This document shows positions 1-9,818 of a stretch of DNA of 64,000 nucleotides, piece after piece. Origin of the DNA: JBLIRR01 sp049472395 (GTDB lineage Bacteria; SZUA-182; DTGQ01; JBLIRR01); assembly GCA_049472395.1 (NCBI GenBank), contig JBLIRR010000025.1, forward strand, positions 28,281 to 92,280, in the 5' to 3' direction. The translations under genes and the position numbers were made by a program. The notes below the pieces were generated by a model. That model was given only the letters and a program-made list of their open reading frames with translations, was not told where the DNA came from and searched no databases. Position 1 is the first letter of the stretch, and every line of letters starts with the position of its first letter.

Positions 1-1
1 C

Positions 2-223
2 TAGAGCATCGACAGGCAGGGCAGTGAATTGTGAATTATTTTTCGTAGATTCTTTCTGTCTCTTATACTCAAGACTCGTTGACCGGTAAGAGCAAGAACT
101 TAAACACATATTGGAAGTAGCAATCTGCTTGCCACAGCATGAAGAGCATATCTTCCTGCTATAGAGGGGGCAGAGCCTCTTCCCCTTTTTCTTATTACAT
201 ATAATGCATTTATTATCCGCCAT
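2..223 (-). CDS. Partial Cys-rich zinc-finger-like protein (cut by window start)
   Basis: The reverse strand is open from an ATG at 221-223 to the window edge (74 codons, no stop), so the gene runs out of the window. An AAGGAT ribosome-binding site lies about 8 nt upstream. The first 45 residues hold nine cysteines, including CIIC near residue 6 and a CSSCCGK stretch followed by further paired cysteines. That pattern suggests a short zinc-binding module. The rest is Lys/Ser/Thr-rich. I do not recognise the family. The body of the protein lies outside the window, so its function is open. It is transcribed away from the secreted FG-GAP gene's 3' end with a 107-nt gap. Confidence 0.6.
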   Translation of the reverse strand, partial: MADNKCIICNKKKGKRLCPLYSRKICSSCCGKQIATSNMCLSSCSYRSTSLEYKRQKESTKNNSQFTALPVDAL

Positions 224-330
224 TAAGCTTTATCCTTATTACATTGACATTTTACAACTCATTATAGCAAAAAAGAAATAATGAGGAAATACGACAGAAA
301 TTTGAATAGAATTACTAAAAATAAAAAATC

Positions 331-3300
331 TTACAATAACCCGATAAAACATCCATATGCGGCGCTTTCTGTGATATTTTCCAAGGGAGTATCGTTATCA
401 GAATTGATGACCGATATATCCTTGGGATCAAAACCATTATAGGCGCTGTCTAATGAGAGGGCCGCTCCTATAATGACAGAATAGGGAATATCACCATCAA
501 TAGCATCATCGTCAACACCGATGATGTATACTGTTTGCGGCGAAGACCAATTATCGGGAGTAAATGTGAGAGTCTTAGGAGATACAATTCCTTCAGAGGT
601 ATCAGTGCTGCTTATCCTCATAAAAACACATGCCGAAGGCTTTGATGTCAAAGCTACAGTAAACTTTGCGCTATCCTTCGTCTCTGCTGTAGCGAGCCCC
701 TCTGCAGGATTTACAACAATTCCCGGTATATCATTATCAGCGTTTACAACAGATACATCATCTGGATCTAAGCAATGATAATTTTCATCACCTGATAGAG
801 CCGGATGGGTGATAATCGCATACCATATATCTCCATCAACATTTTCATCATCAACACCTGTTATAGTTGCAGTTTGGACAATATTCCAGTTATTCATTGT
901 AAAAACAAAATATTCAGGCGCGACAGTGCCCTCTCCCCTATCACTCGTTGAAATACTCAAAAGTACATCTGCCGTTGGTTGAGCGTTCAAGACGATAGTA
1001 AAGGTAGCTTTTGATCCATTTTCAATAGTCGTAAGCCCATTGAGCGGAGCTATTGTTATCCCTGCCACATCATTATCCTGATTTATAATGCATATGTCTT
1101 CAATATCTCTCCCATTATAGTCCAGATCCTTTGACAAGACTGGCCCTATGAGGATCTCATATGATATATCTCCATCGATACGCGTATCGTCAATCCCTTT
1201 TATCATGACCTCTCTGGTATCTCGCCAATCATCCGGAGTAAAATGCAGTGTTGATGGCGATACATTTCCCTCACTTTCATCACTGCTTGAAAAACTTATG
1301 GTGACTTCCGAAGAAGGCTTACTATTAATCATTACCTCAATAATAACCATATCTCCATCCTCGCTGGTAATAAGTCTCTCCCCCGTAATTATTCTCACAC
1401 CCGCCTCATCTTTATCCACTCCCCTCGCCTCTTCTTCCCCGTCCTGCTCTTCATTAGGTGGATTTTCAGTAACAGGTTCATCGCTGCCCACCTTTTCTGT
1501 TGAGCATTCATCACTTTCTTTTTCATCAGTTTCAATATGCTGTACTTCCTCATTATCAAAATTCGTAATGTGTATATTTATCGTCTCAAGTGTTCTATAA
1601 TGCGCATCATCTGATTGGGCAACACTGATAATGAGGTCATAGCCTATCTCTCCATCAAGGATTTCATCATCAACACCGGAAATGACCACATCCTGGGGAA
1701 GATCCCAGTTTAATGAACTGAATGTGAGTGTTGCGGGTGATACGAGCCCTTCTGTTTCATCGCTACATATAATGCTCATTGTTACTTCTGCTGTGGGATC
1801 AATAAGGGGAAATAATAGAGCGCCTTCATTAATGGGTTTTGTGCTGAGAACGATCCTGCAAAGTGTAGAACCCCCATTTTCATCCGTATAATGGTCATAT
1901 GCCGGATCCACTATGATACGAGCCGTATCATCATTTTGATTTATTACAGAAAGGTTCTGAGGATTAAGTTCATTATAACGGGGATCAAGTGAGAGAGCTT
2001 TTCCTGTGAGCACCATATAGGTAATATCACCATCATCAATATCATCATCAATTCCTGTAATAACAGCTCTTTGAGGAATGTCCCAATTCTCAACAGTGAA
2101 GGTCACGCTTTCAGGACTTACTGTGCCCTCAGTAATATCATTGCTCTGAAGGCCAATTATCACCTCCGCCGAAGGCTGTGTATTCAAGGAAATGGTAAAG
2201 GATGCGCTCTCCCCACTCTCTGAGGTCATTAATTGATCACATGCTGCGATTGAGATAGATGGGGTGTGGTTTATGACCACAGTGATTTTATTAGAAAAGG
2301 TATTAGTCAGGAGCAGGTCCGGGAGATTATCGCCGTTTATATCCTTGACCATGTCTAAAGAGGAGAAAATCCCTGCAGGCTTTCGCGATGCTTCTTTGAA
2401 TGTTGCATCACCATTGCCGAGCATAATAGTAACATCCCAGCACAACTCATCAAGTACTGCCAAATCAGCTTTTCCATCGTTGTTTACATCTTCAGTGCGA
2501 ACCTGCTTAGGAAAATCAAATGGTATATCTTCACCCTTTTTAAATGTCCCATCACCTTGCCCCAGCAGGATGAGAATGGCATTTGAGTTTGTATTCGCTA
2601 TCGCACAGTCCTCTTTTTCATCCTGATTAAAATCACCTATTACCGCACTCTGAGGATCATCTCCCGCCGGATAATGAAGGGCTGGCGAAAATATACCATC
2701 TCCATGGGCGAGCAGAATCGAAAGGGTGCGTGAAATAATATTTAAAACCGCTAAATCTTCTTTACCATCTAAGTTAAAATCCCCTCTCATGAGTGAAGTG
2801 GGATAATCTCCAACGCCACAATGGTACGCTTCTTGAAACGTCCCATCTTTATTGCTTATTAAAAGGGATATATCATCTGAATTTGAGTTTACAATCACTA
2901 TATCCTCGCAATTATCCCCATTAATATCTATAGCTTCACCCTCTAAAGGATAATCTCCCACAGCATAATCTATCGCCCCGCCAAATAAACCATCATCCTG
3001 GCCGAGCAGGATGGAAACACAATCGAATTTCGATCGTACTATGGCTATATCCGCTCTACCATCTTCATTGAAATCCCCGGCGAGGATATCCGTGGGATAA
3101 TCCTCTGTCTTATAATGATTCGCCTCTGTAAATCCGCCATCTTCTTGTGCATAAAAAATAGAAAAATCATGTGAATAGGTATTCACTACTGCGAGATCTG
3201 CTTTTCCATCCTTATTAAAATCCTTAGATATGAGAGACTTTGGGCTGTTTCCTCCCATATATTCAATGGGGGGAGCAAAGGAAACCATCTCTGCAAAGGC

Positions 3301-3348
3301 ATTACAAGGGATAACTAAAAATAGTAATAAAATAATATATCTACACAT
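331..3348 (-). CDS. Secreted FG-GAP/VCBS repeat protein with five Calx-beta-like domains
   Basis: A 1005-residue exported protein. Residues 1-19 form a signal peptide ending in an AFA-type cleavage site. Residues about 24-360 hold seven FG-GAP/VCBS repeats of about 46 residues, each with a DxNxDGKxD calcium-binding-like loop and an LLGxGDGTF-type strand, as in beta-propellers. After that come five repeats of about 110 residues with the pattern SEGTVSPxxxTF, GxDDxxxDGDIxY and a closing NxDND; these resemble Calx-beta/cadherin-like surface domains. An acidic Glu/Asp-rich linker of about 50 residues separates repeats two and three. The C-terminus ends AAYGCFIGLL, with no recognisable PEP-CTERM or LPXTG signal. 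A GGAG stretch sits right before the ATG. A surface adhesin or matrix protein that binds calcium is likely (inference). Confidence 0.85.
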   Translation of the reverse strand: MCRYIILLLFLVIPCNAFAEMVSFAPPIEYMGGNSPKSLISKDFNKDGKADLAVVNTYSHDFSIFYAQEDGGFTEANHYKTEDYPTDILAGDFNEDGRADIAIVRSKFDCVSILLGQDDGLFGGAIDYAVGDYPLEGEAIDINGDNCEDIVIVNSNSDDISLLISNKDGTFQEAYHCGVGDYPTSLMRGDFNLDGKEDLAVLNIISRTLSILLAHGDGIFSPALHYPAGDDPQSAVIGDFNQDEKEDCAIANTNSNAILILLGQGDGTFKKGEDIPFDFPKQVRTEDVNNDGKADLAVLDELCWDVTIMLGNGDATFKEASRKPAGIFSSLDMVKDINGDNLPDLLLTNTFSNKITVVINHTPSISIAACDQLMTSESGESASFTISLNTQPSAEVIIGLQSNDITEGTVSPESVTFTVENWDIPQRAVITGIDDDIDDGDITYMVLTGKALSLDPRYNELNPQNLSVINQNDDTARIIVDPAYDHYTDENGGSTLCRIVLSTKPINEGALLFPLIDPTAEVTMSIICSDETEGLVSPATLTFSSLNWDLPQDVVISGVDDEILDGEIGYDLIISVAQSDDAHYRTLETINIHITNFDNEEVQHIETDEKESDECSTEKVGSDEPVTENPPNEEQDGEEEARGVDKDEAGVRIITGERLITSEDGDMVIIEVMINSKPSSEVTISFSSSDESEGNVSPSTLHFTPDDWRDTREVMIKGIDDTRIDGDISYEILIGPVLSKDLDYNGRDIEDICIINQDNDVAGITIAPLNGLTTIENGSKATFTIVLNAQPTADVLLSISTSDRGEGTVAPEYFVFTMNNWNIVQTATITGVDDENVDGDIWYAIITHPALSGDENYHCLDPDDVSVVNADNDIPGIVVNPAEGLATAETKDSAKFTVALTSKPSACVFMRISSTDTSEGIVSPKTLTFTPDNWSSPQTVYIIGVDDDAIDGDIPYSVIIGAALSLDSAYNGFDPKDISVINSDNDTPLENITESAAYGCFIGLL

Positions 3349-3421
3349 CTCCTAACCACCATAATTTTGTTATCGACACTTCAGGAATTTCTCCCCAGGT
3401 TTTCGATAAAAAAACATTGAT

Positions 3422-3450
3422 TTGACTTTTATATAAAAGGATGCTAGGAT
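3422..3450 (+). promoter_or_regulatory. Sigma70-type promoter of the 3479 operon
   Basis: TTGACT at 3422-3427 and TAGGAT at 3445-3450 are separated by exactly 17 nt. Transcription would start near 3457, giving a short leader that carries GAGAGGCGG as ribosome-binding site before the TTG start at 3479. It lies in the 130-nt divergent gap shared with the minus-strand gene that starts at 3348. Confidence 0.65.
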
Positions 3451-3478
3451 TTTGACACTATGAGAGGCGGGTATACTA

Positions 3479-5557
3479 TTGAAGAATAAGCCACTGAAAG
3501 AAAAAGTCAAACGTTATATTAAGGAAAACTACGGGCGTTTTTCAATTTCAGAAATCGCGCATAATTATTCCATAAGCCCTGTGGTAATTGAGAATTATAT
3601 TCTCGATGAGCTCAGTGCAGAGACAGAAGAAAAAGAAGAAGTCAAAGAGCCTGTCTTTTTGTCCAAAGTACTTGCATGGGTGCTCATTTTTCTTCTTGCC
3701 ACACTTATCTTCAGTATTAATGTATCAGAAATGACGAATAATGATATCTGGATACACCTTAAAAACGGAGAGCTTATTCTTAAAAATAAAAAATTCTTAT
3801 ATACTGACACCTATTCATTTAGGACAATTGGAATGCCCTGGATGAATCATGAATGGCTGGCGGGAGTTATTTTTTATCTTGTGCATCTTATCTCAGGAGT
3901 AAACGGCCTTATTTTATTCAAGACTCTTCTCTTCATAATTATGGCTCTGGTGCTTCTTCGAACGTCAGTTATCACAAAGCAGGAGTTCGCTTTTTTTTTT
4001 CCTCTCATCGTCTTCGTGCAATATAATGTTACCGTCCGATCTTTAGTGCGGCCGCACATCTTTACCTATCTTTTCGTAACACTCTATATTTATATATTAT
4101 TTGCCTATAAATATCAGAAAAAAGATTTTCTATGGTCCATTCCTGTTCTCCATCTTCTCTGGGTGAATATTCATGGAGGATGGTTTGTGGGAAGTGTATT
4201 ATTATTTGTTTTTGCAACAGGTGAGACCTTCCGCCTACTTCTTAATCGCTTTGTGAGCTTTTGGCAAAAGGATCTTATTTCATGGTCACGGCAAAAGAAA
4301 CTCTATATTGTTATCCTTGTTGCCTATATGGTCATTATATTCAATCCGACAGGCATTAAAACCTATACTTATCCTTTGGAATTAACCACACAGAGCACTT
4401 TCATGAGTCAAATTTATGAATGGCAACCACCCTTTGAAAGCCCGACATTCAAAAAATCGTATGCATTTATCTATTATATAATCTGGATGGGATTACTTGC
4501 CATCTCCTTTTTAGTTGCATTCAAATATTTTGATTTTACCAATTTGGGGATCAGTATGCTTTTTTTGTATATGTCGCTGAGAATGCATCGGAACATAACC
4601 TTTTTTACCCTTGCTACTATGCCTATAATAGGTATTAATTATACACGGTTCTTTAAAAGGATTTTTGGGTTTAAAGAACACCTGTGGAGCAAAATTGATC
4701 TATACGGCAAGCTCCTTTTCCTTGTCATCATAGTGATTTTTATCCATCACGGATTTACCTATGGATATCGGTATAGAAGCGGAAGTGGAAAGGCATTTGG
4801 ATTTGGGATCGGAGATAATATGCCCACGAAGGCAGTCGCATACGCCAAAGCACGGGGACTTAAAGGCAAATGTTTTAATCCGTATACCTATGGCGCCATG
4901 ATCATTAATAAGCTTTATCCTGACACAAGGGTTGTCATGGATTCGCGTGACCTGCCCTATGGAGAGAAGCTTTATCTTGAACATCAATATGCCATGATTG
5001 ATGTTAATTATTTTGCACAGATGGATAAAAGATATCACTTCGATTATCTGATGTTTGATTATACAAGGGATAATCTGCTGAACCATTTTGAATATTTAGA
5101 AAAGAATAAGAATGAATGGGCCCTTATTTATTTTAATGAGAAATCAATTATTTATGCCAGACGGAAGCCAGAATTTGAACTAATAATAAAAGAGGATGAG
5201 TATCATTGTTTGCACCCGGTTTTAACATTTAAGAATGAAAAGCTCAAAGTAAAGCATATTGAATGTTTGTTAAATGAATCTCTGCGCAGTCTGAGTATGA
5301 ATAATCAAATACATAATGTAAGGCTCCTATGGCAGAATATTTCTTTGAACCTCAAAAGATATGACGATGCCATAAAAGAAGCTGAAGTGCTCACGCAAAT
5401 CTGGCCATATGATTATCGGTTGTTCACTTTTTTGGGGCATCTCTATATTCTTAAGGAGGATACCCAAAAGGCACGTACTACCTTGAAAAAGGCGCTTTCA
5501 CTTAATCCTCGATATGAAAAAGCCATGGAGCTACTCAATCAAATATCGTTGGAATAA
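3479..5557 (+). CDS. Polytopic membrane protein, GT-C-like, with C-terminal TPR
   Basis: 692 residues from a TTG start; the ribosome-binding site GAGAGG lies 8-14 nt upstream and no better ATG fits. Residues 1-50 are cytosolic, basic and helical and look like a small helix-turn-helix (a SISEIAHNYSIS segment). About ten hydrophobic segments follow between residues 65 and 430. The loop after the first segment has TNNDIWIHLKNG and later MNHEWLAG, a layout common in uncharacterised GT-C-like membrane proteins that use lipid-linked sugars. The last 90 residues hold one to two TPR units (KAxxxLKKALSLNPRYEKA). The next gene, a GT2 polyprenol-phosphate transferase, starts within its stop codon, so the two are translationally coupled. 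A role in glycan transfer is inferred from fold and neighbour only. Confidence 0.7.
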   Translation: MKNKPLKEKVKRYIKENYGRFSISEIAHNYSISPVVIENYILDELSAETEEKEEVKEPVFLSKVLAWVLIFLLATLIFSINVSEMTNNDIWIHLKNGELILKNKKFLYTDTYSFRTIGMPWMNHEWLAGVIFYLVHLISGVNGLILFKTLLFIIMALVLLRTSVITKQEFAFFFPLIVFVQYNVTVRSLVRPHIFTYLFVTLYIYILFAYKYQKKDFLWSIPVLHLLWVNIHGGWFVGSVLLFVFATGETFRLLLNRFVSFWQKDLISWSRQKKLYIVILVAYMVIIFNPTGIKTYTYPLELTTQSTFMSQIYEWQPPFESPTFKKSYAFIYYIIWMGLLAISFLVAFKYFDFTNLGISMLFLYMSLRMHRNITFFTLATMPIIGINYTRFFKRIFGFKEHLWSKIDLYGKLLFLVIIVIFIHHGFTYGYRYRSGSGKAFGFGIGDNMPTKAVAYAKARGLKGKCFNPYTYGAMIINKLYPDTRVVMDSRDLPYGEKLYLEHQYAMIDVNYFAQMDKRYHFDYLMFDYTRDNLLNHFEYLEKNKNEWALIYFNEKSIIYARRKPEFELIIKEDEYHCLHPVLTFKNEKLKVKHIECLLNESLRSLSMNNQIHNVRLLWQNISLNLKRYDDAIKEAEVLTQIWPYDYRLFTFLGHLYILKEDTQKARTTLKKALSLNPRYEKAMELLNQISLE

Positions 5558-6522
5558 TGGAAAGAATAGATATATCTCTGGTAATTCCTGTCTTTAATGA
5601 AGAAGAAAATGTAGAGTCTCTCTATAAAGAGATAAGTGACAGTCTTGAAAAGTTGCCCTCGACATTTGAGGTTATATTTATTGATGATGGTTCAATTGAC
5701 TCTACAGCCTCACTTCTCAAAACAATCGCGATGAAGGATGAGCGGGTAAAACTCATCTGTCTGTCGAAAAATTTTGGTCAGACCTCTGCTATGAGCGCGG
5801 GCTTTGATCAGGCACAAGGAAGAATAATAATCCCCCTTGATGGTGATGGACAGAATAATCCGGCAGATATTCCGAGAATGGTGGAGAAAATAGATGAGGG
5901 ATATGATGTGGTAAGCGGGTGGAGAAAAAATCGCAAAGATAAGCTCTTGACTCGCCGCATTCCTTCCATGACGGCAAATTTGATCATCAGTCTGATAACG
6001 GGCGTTCATCTGCATGATTATGGATGTACGTTAAAGGCGTATCGAAAAGAGATTATTAAAAATATTCGTTTATATGGCGAAATGCACCGTTTTATCCCGG
6101 TATACGCTTCAAGTATTGGAGCTAAGCTCATAGAGATAGAAGTTGATCACCGGCATCGAGTCGCCGGAAAATCCAAATATGGTATATTTAGAACCTTTAA
6201 GGTTATGCTTGATCTTTTCACTGTCAAGTTCCTGGGCAGCTATGCAACAAGCCCCATATACTTTTTTGGAATATTTGGCGCTATTCTCTCAGTGTTAGGG
6301 GTTTTGTCCGGTGCTGTCACAATAGTTGAAAAATATACATTAGGGACCTTTGTGCATAAGAATCCCCTTATTTTATTAGCTATCTTTCTTTTCACCCTGG
6401 GATTTCAATTTATTTTGATCGGCCTTCTGGCTGAGCTTCTCATTCGTATCTATCATGAATCACAAAACAAATCAATTTATATAATCCGCGAAATTATTTC
6501 CTTAACACACCAAGATTACTAA
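5557..6522 (+). CDS. GT2 polyprenol-phosphate sugar transferase (DPM1/GtrB-like)
   Basis: 321 residues. The N-terminal GT-A domain shows VIPVFNEEENV at the nucleotide-sugar site, IDDGSIDST, and LDGDGQNNP as the DxD metal site. Two long hydrophobic segments at residues about 230-300 anchor it in the membrane, as in the GtrB/ArnC/DPMS group, which moves a sugar from a nucleotide donor to undecaprenyl phosphate on the cytosolic face. Its ATG overlaps the upstream stop by one base (TAATG), and asparagine synthase follows after one base, so the three genes form one operon. The product would supply a lipid-linked sugar, plausibly to the GT-C-like protein upstream. Which sugar cannot be read from the sequence. 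Confidence 0.9.
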   Translation: MERIDISLVIPVFNEEENVESLYKEISDSLEKLPSTFEVIFIDDGSIDSTASLLKTIAMKDERVKLICLSKNFGQTSAMSAGFDQAQGRIIIPLDGDGQNNPADIPRMVEKIDEGYDVVSGWRKNRKDKLLTRRIPSMTANLIISLITGVHLHDYGCTLKAYRKEIIKNIRLYGEMHRFIPVYASSIGAKLIEIEVDHRHRVAGKSKYGIFRTFKVMLDLFTVKFLGSYATSPIYFFGIFGAILSVLGVLSGAVTIVEKYTLGTFVHKNPLILLAIFLFTLGFQFILIGLLAELLIRIYHESQNKSIYIIREIISLTHQDY

Positions 6523-6523
6523 T

Positions 6524-8467
6524 ATGTGCGGTATATGTGGATTTTCCAAATCCGATCCCAATCCTGAGAAGGCTCAACAGATAATCTGCGCCATGTGCGA
6601 TACTATGATCCCACGAGGTCCTGATGATTTCGGATATTATCAGGATACTGATATGATACTCGGGATGAGAAGGTTATCAATCATCGACCTCATGACCGGC
6701 CATCAACCACTCGTAAATGAGGATAAGACTATTACACTGGTGTGCAATGGCGAAATCTATAATTTCAAAGAACTGAAAAAGAACCTTATCAAAAAAGGAC
6801 ATCGATTTTCTACTCAATCCGATTCAGAAGTAATTATACATTTGTATGAAGAGGAAGGCATAGAGTGTGTCCACAGATTGAATGGCATGTTTGGGGTGGC
6901 TCTTTGGGACAGCAAGGGGAAAAAGCTCTTTCTGGCAAGGGATCGGCTTGGTATTAAACCGCTTCACTTTATGCAGTGCTCTGATGGCACATTTGTCTTT
7001 GCCTCTGAGATAAAGGCATTACTTAAATTTCCCGGTTGGCAGCACACTATCAATCCAGTTGCATTAAATTACTACTTAACCTATGAAACAGTCCCTGCCC
7101 CCTATACTATTTTTTCACATGTTTTCAAACTCTCACCAGGACATCTTCTCACATTTCAAGATAAAAAAATAGCGATCTCCCAATACTGGGACCTAAACTA
7201 TCAGAAAGAAGAAAATTATACTATTAATGAATCAGAGGCTCAGGAACGATTTCTTCATCTGTTCTCCCGGTCAGTAGACCATAGGATGATGAGCGACGTA
7301 CCCCTCGGGACATTCTTAAGCGGAGGAATTGATTCAAGTATGGTTTCAGCCTTTGCCCAAAGCCATAAACCTGATTCTATTGATAGCTTTAATATTGGAT
7401 TTTATGAAAAATCCTTTGATGAATCAGGCTATGCCAGAAATGTTGCATCACATCTCACCACAACCAATCCTGTTCGTGTCAATCACCATGAGGATATCTT
7501 TACTACTGACCAACTGCTGGCTGTCTTACCCAAAATAGTCGAGTTTATGGACGAGCCCCATGCTGATCCCTCGTTGCTTCCTACCTATCTTCTATGTAAA
7601 TTCGCTCGGCAACACGTGACCGTCGCTCTGAGCGGGGATGGTGGAGATGAGTTGTTTGCAGGGTATCCCACTTATCAAGCCCATGCAATGGCACGATACT
7701 ATTTGAGATTACCCAAAATGCTTCGGCACTATATCATTGAACCCTGTATTCAACACCTTCCGGTATCAGATAAGAATTTTAGTCTCGATTTCATTGCGAA
7801 ACGTTTTATTTCCAACATCGAATCTCCCGCTCCCATGCGACACCTTATATGGATGGGTGCACTGCCACCAGAGCAAAAAATACGTCTGTATTCATCCGAT
7901 ATGCAGTCCATTATGGCCGGATTAGATACATTTGTACCAGTAAAAAAATATCTTGATACTGCACGGGTTACCAATCCGCTGGATGCTTTACTATATCTTG
8001 ATATGAAGATATATCTTCAAGACGATCTTTTGGTAAAAGTGGATAGAACAAGTATGGCGACATCCTTGGAAGTGCGCGTCCCCTTTCTTGATCATACCCT
8101 TGTGGATTTTGTCACACGACTTCCCACAGACCTTAAATTAAAAAGGCTTACATCCAAATACCTCCTCAAAAAAAGCGCACAGGCCTTTTTGCCTCGTTCT
8201 ATTATCAACAGAAAAAAGAAGGGGTTCGGTATCCCCATTTCTCAATGGATAAAGGGTGAATTGCATGATCTTTTTCATGATATGCTCTCTCCTGAGAAGA
8301 TAAAACGAGAGGGAATTTTCGATTCAGAATTTATCGCCTCACTTCTTGACGACCACATCAAATCCCGTAAAAATAATCGCAAAGCATTATGGACCCTCTT
8401 TATGTTTGAGCAATGGGTCAATAGTTACCTTAATGGAAAGCCGGTCATTGACAACAATATAACATAA
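6524..8467 (+). CDS. asnB: Asparagine synthase (glutamine-hydrolysing)
   Basis: 647 residues, full length for the family. The protein starts MCGICGF, so Cys2 becomes the N-terminal nucleophile of the glutaminase domain. RGPDDFG, a VCNGEIYN segment and SDSEVI follow as expected. The synthase domain has the PP-loop SGGIDSS at about residues 266-272 and a second signature SGDGGDELFAGYP. It amidates aspartate, or in surface-glycan clusters sometimes a sugar acid, using ATP and glutamine. It is the last gene of the three-gene operon that begins at 3479, next to glycan enzymes, so modification of a sugar carboxylate is an alternative to amino acid synthesis. Confidence 0.95.
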   Translation: MCGICGFSKSDPNPEKAQQIICAMCDTMIPRGPDDFGYYQDTDMILGMRRLSIIDLMTGHQPLVNEDKTITLVCNGEIYNFKELKKNLIKKGHRFSTQSDSEVIIHLYEEEGIECVHRLNGMFGVALWDSKGKKLFLARDRLGIKPLHFMQCSDGTFVFASEIKALLKFPGWQHTINPVALNYYLTYETVPAPYTIFSHVFKLSPGHLLTFQDKKIAISQYWDLNYQKEENYTINESEAQERFLHLFSRSVDHRMMSDVPLGTFLSGGIDSSMVSAFAQSHKPDSIDSFNIGFYEKSFDESGYARNVASHLTTTNPVRVNHHEDIFTTDQLLAVLPKIVEFMDEPHADPSLLPTYLLCKFARQHVTVALSGDGGDELFAGYPTYQAHAMARYYLRLPKMLRHYIIEPCIQHLPVSDKNFSLDFIAKRFISNIESPAPMRHLIWMGALPPEQKIRLYSSDMQSIMAGLDTFVPVKKYLDTARVTNPLDALLYLDMKIYLQDDLLVKVDRTSMATSLEVRVPFLDHTLVDFVTRLPTDLKLKRLTSKYLLKKSAQAFLPRSIINRKKKGFGIPISQWIKGELHDLFHDMLSPEKIKREGIFDSEFIASLLDDHIKSRKNNRKALWTLFMFEQWVNSYLNGKPVIDNNIT

Positions 8468-8551
8468 TTTTCCTTCAGAAACTCCTTAATCCGGCATTCC
8501 TTATTGTGACGTACTCACAGAGGTAAAAGGGATTCCTGATATTTGTTGTGC

Positions 8552-8583
8552 GGTAGCGAGGTCTTTTTGAGAACTTCGCTACC
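8552..8583. terminator. Hairpin between convergent asnB and cysteine desulfurase
   Basis: An 11-bp stem (8552-8562 with 8573-8583, one G-T wobble) and a 10-nt T-rich loop. It overlaps the stop codon of the minus-strand cysteine desulfurase and lies about 85 nt after asnB. There is no clean U-tract on either side, so efficient intrinsic termination is uncertain. Confidence 0.45.
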
Positions 8584-9721
8584 CTTCATTCCTCAAGTGC
8601 TCAATTATACCCGGGAGATGAGCGAGCACATAATCTATTTGTTCCTGGGTCGTATATCTGCTCAAGCTAAACCGAATTGTCCCTCGCGCCATTGCACATG
8701 GCACGCCCATGGCTTGCATTACATGTGACAATTTTAGAGAACCTGCGGAGCAGGCAGCACCTGCTGAGACGGCAATCCCCACTTTATCAAGACGTGCGAC
8801 AATTTCATTGGCATTAATATATTCAAAACTCATATTTGACGTGTTGGGCATACGATGTTCCCGATCACCATTAATCCTTACATGTGGGCATGCTGACAGT
8901 ATTCCTCGCTCAAGACGATCGCGCAAGACCCTTATTTTCTTATTTTCATTCACAATGGATTGTGCCGCAAGTTCACATGCACACCCCAGCCCGACAATGT
9001 AAGGTACATTCTCTGTTCCTGCCCGCATTCCGCTTTCCTGATGTCCCCCATATATTAAGGGATTTATTTTTGTACCCTTTCTTATATAAAGTGCACCAAT
9101 GCCCTTTGGTGCATGGAATTTATGGCCAGACAGTGAAAGGAGATCCACAGGTATTTTCTTCACATCTATAGGTATTTTCCCGACTGCCTGCACTGCATCG
9201 GTATGAAAAAGAATGCCGACCCGTTGTGATATATGTGCTATTTCATCTATGGAAAAAACAACCCCTGTCTCATTATTTGCCCACATCACCGAAACAATAG
9301 CCGTATCTTCCGAAATAGCACCCCGTAACTGATCAAGATTGATATGGCCTTCTGTGTCACATTCAATTAATGAAAGAGGATGCCCCCGGGAGGATAAATA
9401 AGAACAGATTGATGATACGGCAGGATGCTCGACAGTGGTAGTAATAATAGGGGAGGATTTCTTAGTACGCTCAACTGCTCCCCGGATAGCCATATTATTG
9501 CTTTCCGAACCGCAACTAGTGAAGATAATTTCATTGGGATCAGCTCCTATCAGGGAGGCAACCTTAGCCCGTGCTTCTTCAACATAATGCCTCACCTGAC
9601 CCCCGAAAGCATGCATACTTGATGGGTTGCCCCAAAGGTCCTTAAAAAAAGGATTCATTGCTTCAACAACCTCTGGTGCTACCATACTTGTGGCATTATT
9701 ATCAAGATACACGGTGTTCAT
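8579..9721 (-). CDS. Cysteine desulfurase, NifS/IscS class V aminotransferase
   Basis: 380 residues, normal length. It starts MNTVYLDNNATS, the family's N-terminal signature. The PLP-binding lysine is in SGHKFHAPKGIGALY, with the GSESNN phosphate-binding segment earlier. The catalytic persulfide cysteine is in GAACSAGS near residue 325. The enzyme takes sulfur from cysteine, giving alanine, for iron-sulfur clusters or thio-cofactors. No IscU, IscR or MnmA neighbour is present, so its acceptor is unknown. It stands alone downstream of the octahaem cytochrome and behind that gene's terminator, so it likely has its own promoter in 9722-9770. It is about 20 kb away from the YedE/DUF3343 locus and need not be linked to it. 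Confidence 0.93.
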   Translation of the reverse strand: MNTVYLDNNATSMVAPEVVEAMNPFFKDLWGNPSSMHAFGGQVRHYVEEARAKVASLIGADPNEIIFTSCGSESNNMAIRGAVERTKKSSPIITTTVEHPAVSSICSYLSSRGHPLSLIECDTEGHINLDQLRGAISEDTAIVSVMWANNETGVVFSIDEIAHISQRVGILFHTDAVQAVGKIPIDVKKIPVDLLSLSGHKFHAPKGIGALYIRKGTKINPLIYGGHQESGMRAGTENVPYIVGLGCACELAAQSIVNENKKIRVLRDRLERGILSACPHVRINGDREHRMPNTSNMSFEYINANEIVARLDKVGIAVSAGAACSAGSLKLSHVMQAMGVPCAMARGTIRFSLSRYTTQEQIDYVLAHLPGIIEHLRNEG

Positions 9722-9770
9722 AATATGTAATCATATACTCATTATGAAATTAAGTCAAAATTTGTATACA

Positions 9771-9812
9771 AGGATTTCAGACCCCGCGGCATGCTGCAGG
9801 GTCTGAAATCCT
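9771..9812 (-). terminator. Terminator hairpin of the octahaem cytochrome gene
   Basis: A perfect 14-bp inverted repeat (9771-9784 with 9799-9812). The 14-nt loop contains the self-complementary GCATGC. It begins 7 nt after the cytochrome stop when read on the minus strand. The downstream sequence is AT-rich with a short TTTT about 10 nt away. Confidence 0.7.
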
Positions 9813-9818
9813 GCGGAA

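Noticed and set aside
1148..1600. 150-codon plus-strand frame
   Set aside because: It lies entirely antisense to the FG-GAP/Calx-beta gene and is Ser-rich as expected for the reverse of Asp/Glu codons; no ribosome-binding site.
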